Assembly: GCA_017444325.1 (NCBI GenBank)
Contig: JAFSWV010000054.1
Location: 1 to 11,157, forward strand
Source: a bacterium
GTDB lineage: Bacteria > Auribacterota > UBA3054
Reading direction: 5' to 3'
DNA: 11,157 nt
Under the pieces are notes generated by a model that was not told the origin of the DNA, did not search any database, and saw only the letters and a program-made list of their open reading frames with translations. Below, one piece after another: positions 6,781 through 11,157 of this stretch (position 1 is its first letter; each line of letters starts with the position of its first letter). Made by a program: the position numbers and the translations under genes.

Positions 6781-7665
6781 ATGGAAACTTTTGAAGGCAA
6801 ACTGGTGCTTGGACTGCCAAAGGGCAGCCTGGAAGCCGCCACCTGCGAGATATTCCGCAAGGCGGGATACACCATCAATATCAGCAGCCGCTCCTATTAC
6901 CCCACGATCAACGATCCCGACATCAAGCCGATACTTATCCGCTCCCAGGAAATGTCACGCTATGTGGAAGCCGGACACCTTGACTGCGGCATCTGCGGCC
7001 ACGACTGGATCGTCGAGAACCAGAGCGACGTCGTCGAGATCTGCGAGATGATGTATTCCAAAGCCACGGCCAATCCCGTCAGGTGGGTGCTCTGCGTCCA
7101 CAACGACAGCCCCTATCAGAAGCCGGAAGATCTGGAAGGCAAACTGATCGCCACGGAAGCCGTCAACATGACGAAGAAATATTTCGCGGAAAAAGGCATC
7201 AACGTAAACATTGAGTTCAGCTGGGGCGCCACGGAAGTGAAGTGCCCGAACCTGGTGGACGCTATCGTGGAATTGACCGAGACCGGCTCTTCTCTGAGAG
7301 CCAACAACCTCAGGATAATCGACACCCTGACCACTTCCACCACCCGCTTCATCGCCAACAAGAAAGCGATGGAGGATCCTTTCAAACGCGAGAAAATAGA
7401 GAACCTCGCCACGCTTCTGCAAGGCGCCCTGAGGGCCAGGGACAAAGTCGGCCTGAAGCTCAACGCCCCGCTTGCCAAGCTGGAGGAGATCTCCGCCAAG
7501 CTTCCCTGCATGAGAGAGCCCACCATCTCTCCCCTGAAGGACAAAGACTGGGTCGCCATGGAAGTAGTCCTGGACGAAGTGACTTCAAGAGACCTTATCC
7601 CGCAGCTGAAATCCCTGGGCGCCCAGGACATCATCGAGTATCCCTTAAGCAAGGTCATTCCCTGA
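6781..7665 (+). CDS. hisG: ATP phosphoribosyltransferase, long form (HisG)
   Basis: 294 residues, matching the long form of HisG. It joins ATP and PRPP to make phosphoribosyl-ATP, the first and feedback-controlled step of histidine synthesis. The N-terminus LVLGLPKGSLEAAT and the segment HLDCGICGHDW are typical of the family. The PRPP loop is seen as ELTETGSSLRANNLR, followed by STTRFIANK. Residues about 215-294 form the extra C-terminal regulatory domain that binds histidine in long-form enzymes, so no HisZ partner should be needed. ATG 6781 follows ruvB by five bases and has no clear Shine-Dalgarno. No other his gene is in the window, so hisG sits apart from the rest of the pathway. Confidence 0.95.
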   Translation: METFEGKLVLGLPKGSLEAATCEIFRKAGYTINISSRSYYPTINDPDIKPILIRSQEMSRYVEAGHLDCGICGHDWIVENQSDVVEICEMMYSKATANPVRWVLCVHNDSPYQKPEDLEGKLIATEAVNMTKKYFAEKGINVNIEFSWGATEVKCPNLVDAIVELTETGSSLRANNLRIIDTLTTSTTRFIANKKAMEDPFKREKIENLATLLQGALRARDKVGLKLNAPLAKLEEISAKLPCMREPTISPLKDKDWVAMEVVLDEVTSRDLIPQLKSLGAQDIIEYPLSKVIP

Positions 7666-7666
7666 T

Positions 7667-7906
7667 ATGGCGAAAAAAGAATTTACTCTTGCTTTCCTGG
7701 CCGATGAGCTGAAGGACGTCTCCTTCGTGGATTGGCTGGTCAAACCAGGCGACGCCGTAAAGGAAGGCGACGACCTTTGCGAGATCGTGACCGACAAGGC
7801 ATCACTGGTCCTCTCCGTCCCCTGTGACGGCAGGATCACAGGACTGCTCGTAAAGAAGGACGACCGTCTTGAAAACGACACGGTCCTCCTAACCATGGAA
7901 GTGTAA
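7667..7906 (+). CDS. Stand-alone lipoyl-domain protein
   Basis: 79 residues that make up one lipoyl/biotinyl-type domain (PF00364) and nothing else. The hallmark turn reads VTDKASLVLSVP, with K44 as the likely modified lysine. The DKA motif is that of 2-oxoacid dehydrogenase E2 lipoyl domains, not the MKM of biotin carriers. Two mirrored halves are visible: VSFVDWLVKPGDAVKEGDDL before the lysine and CDGRITGLLVKKDDRLENDTVL after it. It starts one base after the hisG stop, and the next gene starts directly after its own stop, so translation is likely coupled. No E1, E3, catalytic E2, GcvH partner or lipoate ligase is nearby. It may serve an enzyme encoded elsewhere; its partner cannot be told from this sequence. 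Confidence 0.85.
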   Translation: MAKKEFTLAFLADELKDVSFVDWLVKPGDAVKEGDDLCEIVTDKASLVLSVPCDGRITGLLVKKDDRLENDTVLLTMEV

Positions 7907-8860
7907 ATGATCACTTTCCCGGACGAATACGAAAGCGGCTCCGCCGGAAAAAAGCAGCCCCTCTCTGACGGGCTGGTGGCGGTCATTCTGGCGTACAACG
8001 ACGAGAAGACCATCCAGAACGTGGTCAAGAAATCGCTGCGCAAATGCGACCGCTGCATCGTCGTGGACGACGGCTCGTCCGACCGCACCGTCGAACTGGC
8101 CCAGCAATCCAGGGCTGAAGTGATAACGCATGTTTCCACAAGAGGCATGATCGCATCCTTCAACACCGCGGTGGCCTACCTCAGGGACTGCAGCTTCAAA
8201 TACGCGATCTTTCTTTCCGCCAGCGGCCAGCACGAACCGGGCGACATGCACCGCTTTGTGAGAATGGCTCAGATGAGAAACGCGGACATCATCTGCGGAA
8301 GCCGCGAGAAGAACAGAAGAAGCATTCCCACCCTCACCAAGTGGGCGAACTATCTTGCGGACGGCTGCATCAAGTTCAAGTACGGCTACAGGCTGAACGA
8401 CCCCTTGTGCAACTACCGCATGCTCAGCAAAAAAGTCATTTCTAGCCTTCCGCCCTGCAAGCACAATTACCTTCTTACAGCCCACATCCTGCGCCATGCC
8501 TACGGCCTTAAACTGAGAGTCGGGCACTTGGCGGTCACGGTCGGACAGAATTACGTGACGAAACCCGCCAGGGCCAGGAGAGACTTCAAGCAGAGCCTCT
8601 ATATGTCGCTCTTCATCCTCTTCACTCCCAATCCCAGTTTGGAGAGGAAGGAAAAGAAAGCCGCGAGAAAACTGGCGGAGGAAAGCAGCAAGCCCGTCAT
8701 AAAGCCTATCGACGAGACAGAAAGAAAGCCCAGGCGCAAAAAACGCCGCTACGGCAACAGAAGACGCAGCGCCTCCGACATCAGGGAAATGAAAGACCGC
8801 ATCATGGACAGCAAGAGCCCGGAAGTTCTGAAAGAGGAACAGGAAGCGAAATTCAATTAA
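7907..8860 (+). CDS. GT2-fold glycosyltransferase-like protein lacking the DxD motif
   Basis: 317 residues. The first about 230 have the GT-A fold of family 2 glycosyltransferases: a start VAVILAYNDEKTI, a nucleotide-binding CIVVDDGSSDRT (D54-D55) and an overall likeness to polyprenyl-phosphate mannosyl- or glucosyltransferases. Where family members have DADGQH, this protein has SASGQH (S104, S106), so both metal-binding Asp residues are gone; the following HEPGDM is normal. The protein may therefore be inactive, metal-independent or a binding protein. There is no membrane helix. The tail from about 242 is highly charged, with a basic cluster RKPRRKKRRYGNRRR (about 272-286) that could bind nucleic acid or acidic lipids. 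The start codon directly abuts the stop of the lipoyl gene. The GT2 fold is firm; the activity is unknown. Confidence 0.8.
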   Translation: MITFPDEYESGSAGKKQPLSDGLVAVILAYNDEKTIQNVVKKSLRKCDRCIVVDDGSSDRTVELAQQSRAEVITHVSTRGMIASFNTAVAYLRDCSFKYAIFLSASGQHEPGDMHRFVRMAQMRNADIICGSREKNRRSIPTLTKWANYLADGCIKFKYGYRLNDPLCNYRMLSKKVISSLPPCKHNYLLTAHILRHAYGLKLRVGHLAVTVGQNYVTKPARARRDFKQSLYMSLFILFTPNPSLERKEKKAARKLAEESSKPVIKPIDETERKPRRKKRRYGNRRRSASDIREMKDRIMDSKSPEVLKEEQEAKFN

Positions 8861-8884
8861 AAACCAATCATAAAAAGAGGAATT

Positions 8885-10075
8885 ATGGGTAGGATCCTGA
8901 TAATAGGCGCCGGCGGCGTCGGCAACGTGGCGGCGCACAAATGCGCGGCCAGAAAAGAAGTTTTCGATTACATCTGCCTGGCGAGCCGCACCAAGAGCAA
9001 ATGCGACGCCATCAAAGAAAAGATCAAACGCAACGTCGGAAGAGACGACATCATAACCGACCAACTTGACGCCGACGATCCCAACCAGGTCGCCGCCATG
9101 ATCAAAAAGCACAATGTCGAGACCGTCCTCAACGTCGCTCTCCCCTATCAGGATCTCTCCATCATGAAAGGCTGCCTCATGGCCGGCGCCAACTACGTTG
9201 ACACCGCCAACTACGAGCCGCCCGAAGAAGCGAAGTTCTGCTACAAGTGGCAGTGGGATATGCAGGATGATTTCAAGAAAGCCGGCCTCACAGCCCTTCT
9301 CGGCAGCGGCTTCGACCCGGGCGTCACCAGCGTCTTCACGGCCTACGCCCTCAAGCACGAGCTGGACGAGATCCATTACCTCGACATCGTGGACGCCAAC
9401 GCCGGCGACCACGGCCATCCCTTCGCCACCAACTTCAATCCCGAAATCAACATCCGCGAGATCACCCAGCGCGGCAAATATTGGGAAGACGGGCAGTGGA
9501 AGGAAACCGATCCCCTCTCCGTGCACAAGACTTTCGACTTCCCCTCCATCGGCGACAAGGAAATGTACCTTATGTATCACGAGGAGCTGGAGTCCCTCAC
9601 CAAGCACATCCCGACCATCAAGAGAGCCCGCTTCTGGATGACCTTCTCGGAAAACTATCTCAACCATCTCCGCGTTCTCCAGAACGTCGGCATGACGAGA
9701 ATAGACGAAGTGGAATACGAAGGCCACAAGATCGTGCCTCTGAAGTTCCTGAAAGCCCTCCTTCCCGACCCCGGCACCTTGGGCGTCAACTACACCGGCA
9801 AGACCTGCATCGGCTGCATACTGGAAGGCGTCAAAGACGGCCAGCCTAAGACCGTCTTCATCTACAACGTCTGCGACCACGCCCAGTGCTTCAAGGAAGT
9901 GGAAGCCCAGGCCGTCTCCTACACCACCGGCGTCCCCGCCATGATCGGAACAAAGATGGTGGTCGAGAAGAAATGGCAGGGACCGGGCGTCTTCAACATG
10001 GAAGAGTTCGATCCCGACCCCTTCATGAACGACCTTAATCTCTACGGTCTGCCGTGGCAAATCAAGCGCTTCTAA
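8885..10075 (+). CDS. Carboxy(nor)spermidine dehydrogenase (saccharopine dehydrogenase family)
   Basis: 396 residues, the usual size for this group. It reductively joins L-aspartate semialdehyde to putrescine or 1,3-diaminopropane, with NADPH, to give carboxyspermidine or carboxynorspermidine. The N-terminal Rossmann fold shows ILIIGAGGVGNVAAHK (GxGxxG at 8-13). The middle has VLNVALPYQDLSIMKGC, then ANYVDTANYE and GSGFDPGVTSVFTAYA, typical of this branch rather than of lysine-pathway saccharopine reductases. It has the clearest ribosome site in the window, AGAGGA about five bases before ATG 8885. The next gene overlaps its end and encodes the decarboxylase that uses its product, which strongly supports the assignment. 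Which diamine it prefers cannot be read from the sequence. Confidence 0.93.
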   Translation: MGRILIIGAGGVGNVAAHKCAARKEVFDYICLASRTKSKCDAIKEKIKRNVGRDDIITDQLDADDPNQVAAMIKKHNVETVLNVALPYQDLSIMKGCLMAGANYVDTANYEPPEEAKFCYKWQWDMQDDFKKAGLTALLGSGFDPGVTSVFTAYALKHELDEIHYLDIVDANAGDHGHPFATNFNPEINIREITQRGKYWEDGQWKETDPLSVHKTFDFPSIGDKEMYLMYHEELESLTKHIPTIKRARFWMTFSENYLNHLRVLQNVGMTRIDEVEYEGHKIVPLKFLKALLPDPGTLGVNYTGKTCIGCILEGVKDGQPKTVFIYNVCDHAQCFKEVEAQAVSYTTGVPAMIGTKMVVEKKWQGPGVFNMEEFDPDPFMNDLNLYGLPWQIKRF

Positions 10076-11157
10076 ATCGCTTTCCGGAACTGAAGACTCC
10101 GGCTTTCGTCATCACGGAATCCGACCTCATCAAAAACGGCCGGATCCTCCTGGACGTCCAGGAAAAAGCCGGTTGCAAAATACTCTGGGCCCTGAAGTGC
10201 TTCGCCATGCCCGAGGCCGCCAAAGCTTTGAAGCCCTATCTTGCCGGCACCTGCGCCAGCGGCCTTTTCGAAGCCAGATTCGGGAAAGAAAATTTCGGCG
10301 GCGAAAACCACGTTTACGCCCCGGCCTTTTCCGACGAGGACATGGCTGAGATCGTAAAATACGCCGACCACATCTCTTTCAATTCTTATTCCCAATTAAG
10401 GCATCACAAGAAGGCCATAGAGGGAGCAAATAAAGAGATCAAAGTCGGCCTCAGGATCAATCCCGGCTACTCGGAAGTCGAGACCACGATCTACAACCCC
10501 TGCGCTCCTTACTCCCGCTTCGGCGTCGGCGCAGAAGATCTGGAAAAAGAAGGCGTAAAGGAAATTTCCGGACTGCATTTCCACACCATGTGCGAACAGA
10601 AGTCCGACGTACTGGAAAGAACGCTTGACGTCGTTGCCAAAAAGTTCGGCCCTTTTCTCCGCGACCTGGAATGGCTCAACATGGGCGGCGGACAGCTCAT
10701 CACGAAGCCCGATTACGACAGAGATCATCTCATTAAGCTCATCAGTGAGTTCAAGACCGCCTTCGGTCTTAAGACCGTCTATCTCGAGCCTGGCGAAGCC
10801 GTGGCCATCGACGCGGGATATCTTGTAGCCAGCGTCCTCGACATCATAGAAAACGGCATGCCCATAGCTATTCTGGACACCTCCGCCGCCAACCACATGC
10901 CGGACGTTCTGGAAATGCCTTATCGCCCCTATATAATCGGTTCCGGAGAACCCAAAGAATTCCCCTACACCTACCGTTTGGGCGCCCTGACCTGCCTGGC
11001 CGGCGACTATATCGGCGACTACTCCTTTAAGGAACCGCTGAAGATTGGCGACCGCCTCGTCTTCACCGACATGGCGATCTATTCCTTCGTCAAGACCTGC
11101 ATGTTCAACGGCATCAACCTTCCCTCCCTCGCCTATCAATCTGAATGTGGCGAAATA
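10054..11157 (+). CDS. nspC: Carboxy(nor)spermidine decarboxylase, 3' end cut by window edge
   Basis: 368 residues are visible; homologues run to about 380, so only a short C-terminal piece is missing. It is a PLP-dependent alanine racemase-fold decarboxylase that turns carboxyspermidine or carboxynorspermidine into spermidine or norspermidine. The N-terminus ELKTPAFVI matches the family, and the PLP lysine is K48 in LWALKCF. Other family marks are GLRINPG, GLHFHTMCEQ, LNMGGG, YLEPGEAV (about 243-250) and TCLAGDY (about 313-319). The start is GTG 10054: an in-frame TAA lies at 10036, and no other ATG, GTG or TTG occurs before M52, which is past the PLP lysine. This makes a 22-base overlap with the dehydrogenase gene and suggests coupled translation. 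Confidence 0.93.
   Translation, partial: MANQALLNRFPELKTPAFVITESDLIKNGRILLDVQEKAGCKILWALKCFAMPEAAKALKPYLAGTCASGLFEARFGKENFGGENHVYAPAFSDEDMAEIVKYADHISFNSYSQLRHHKKAIEGANKEIKVGLRINPGYSEVETTIYNPCAPYSRFGVGAEDLEKEGVKEISGLHFHTMCEQKSDVLERTLDVVAKKFGPFLRDLEWLNMGGGQLITKPDYDRDHLIKLISEFKTAFGLKTVYLEPGEAVAIDAGYLVASVLDIIENGMPIAILDTSAANHMPDVLEMPYRPYIIGSGEPKEFPYTYRLGALTCLAGDYIGDYSFKEPLKIGDRLVFTDMAIYSFVKTCMFNGINLPSLAYQSECGEI

Noticed and set aside
7889..10060. A 723-codon open frame on the minus strand
   Set aside because: It lies opposite three well-supported genes with recognisable motifs, its translation shows no known domain, and such mirror frames arise from the GC-rich third positions of the real genes.
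1..11157. CRISPR arrays, insertion sequences, phage genes or toxin-antitoxin pairs
   Set aside because: No regularly spaced repeats, transposase motifs, integrase or small toxin-like gene pairs were seen on either strand.

Overview
The window reads as a chromosomal stretch of housekeeping and accessory genes from a Gram-negative-like bacterium. I lean towards the PVC group, and within it Lentisphaerae, Kiritimatiellota or Verrucomicrobia relatives, though only from gene style. The hints are a basic, Asn/Arg-rich N-terminus on Rho with a diverged RNA-binding loop, a long-form HisG, a CPBP/CAAX-like membrane protease of the kind seen in exosortase-bearing bacteria, the carboxy(nor)spermidine route to polyamines, and scarce Shine-Dalgarno sequences. 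No ribosomal RNA, integrase, transposase or CRISPR array is visible.

Left part (1-3024, minus strand): one unbroken reading frame of at least 1008 codons runs off the left edge. It encodes a GtrA-like four-helix flippase domain, an acidic linker, a large polytopic membrane domain and a soluble C-terminal region. It is the least understood gene here. Its promoter diverges from that of a tRNA-Ser(GCU) gene at 3135-3227, which ends in its own terminator.

Middle (3282-6775, plus strand): a CPBP-family membrane protease gene follows the tRNA terminator by 21 bases and ends in a strong hairpin terminator. Next comes rho (transcription termination factor), preceded by a short overlapping leader frame. 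An unusually long, nearly symmetric stem-loop then separates rho from ruvB (Holliday junction branch migration motor).

Right part (6781-11157, plus strand): tightly packed genes that look like one transcription unit continuing from ruvB. They are hisG (first step of histidine synthesis), a stand-alone 79-residue lipoyl-domain protein, a GT2-fold protein whose DxD metal site has become S-A-S, carboxy(nor)spermidine dehydrogenase, and carboxy(nor)spermidine decarboxylase (nspC). The last one overlaps its partner by 22 bases and is cut by the right edge. The last two form a clear two-step polyamine pathway. The lipoyl protein and degenerate glycosyltransferase between hisG and the polyamine genes have no obvious partner and are the most puzzling part of the operon.

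No complete new defence or mobile system is evident. The best leads are the GtrA fusion protein, the lipoyl/pseudo-GT2 pair, the divergent Rho and the long rho-ruvB hairpin.
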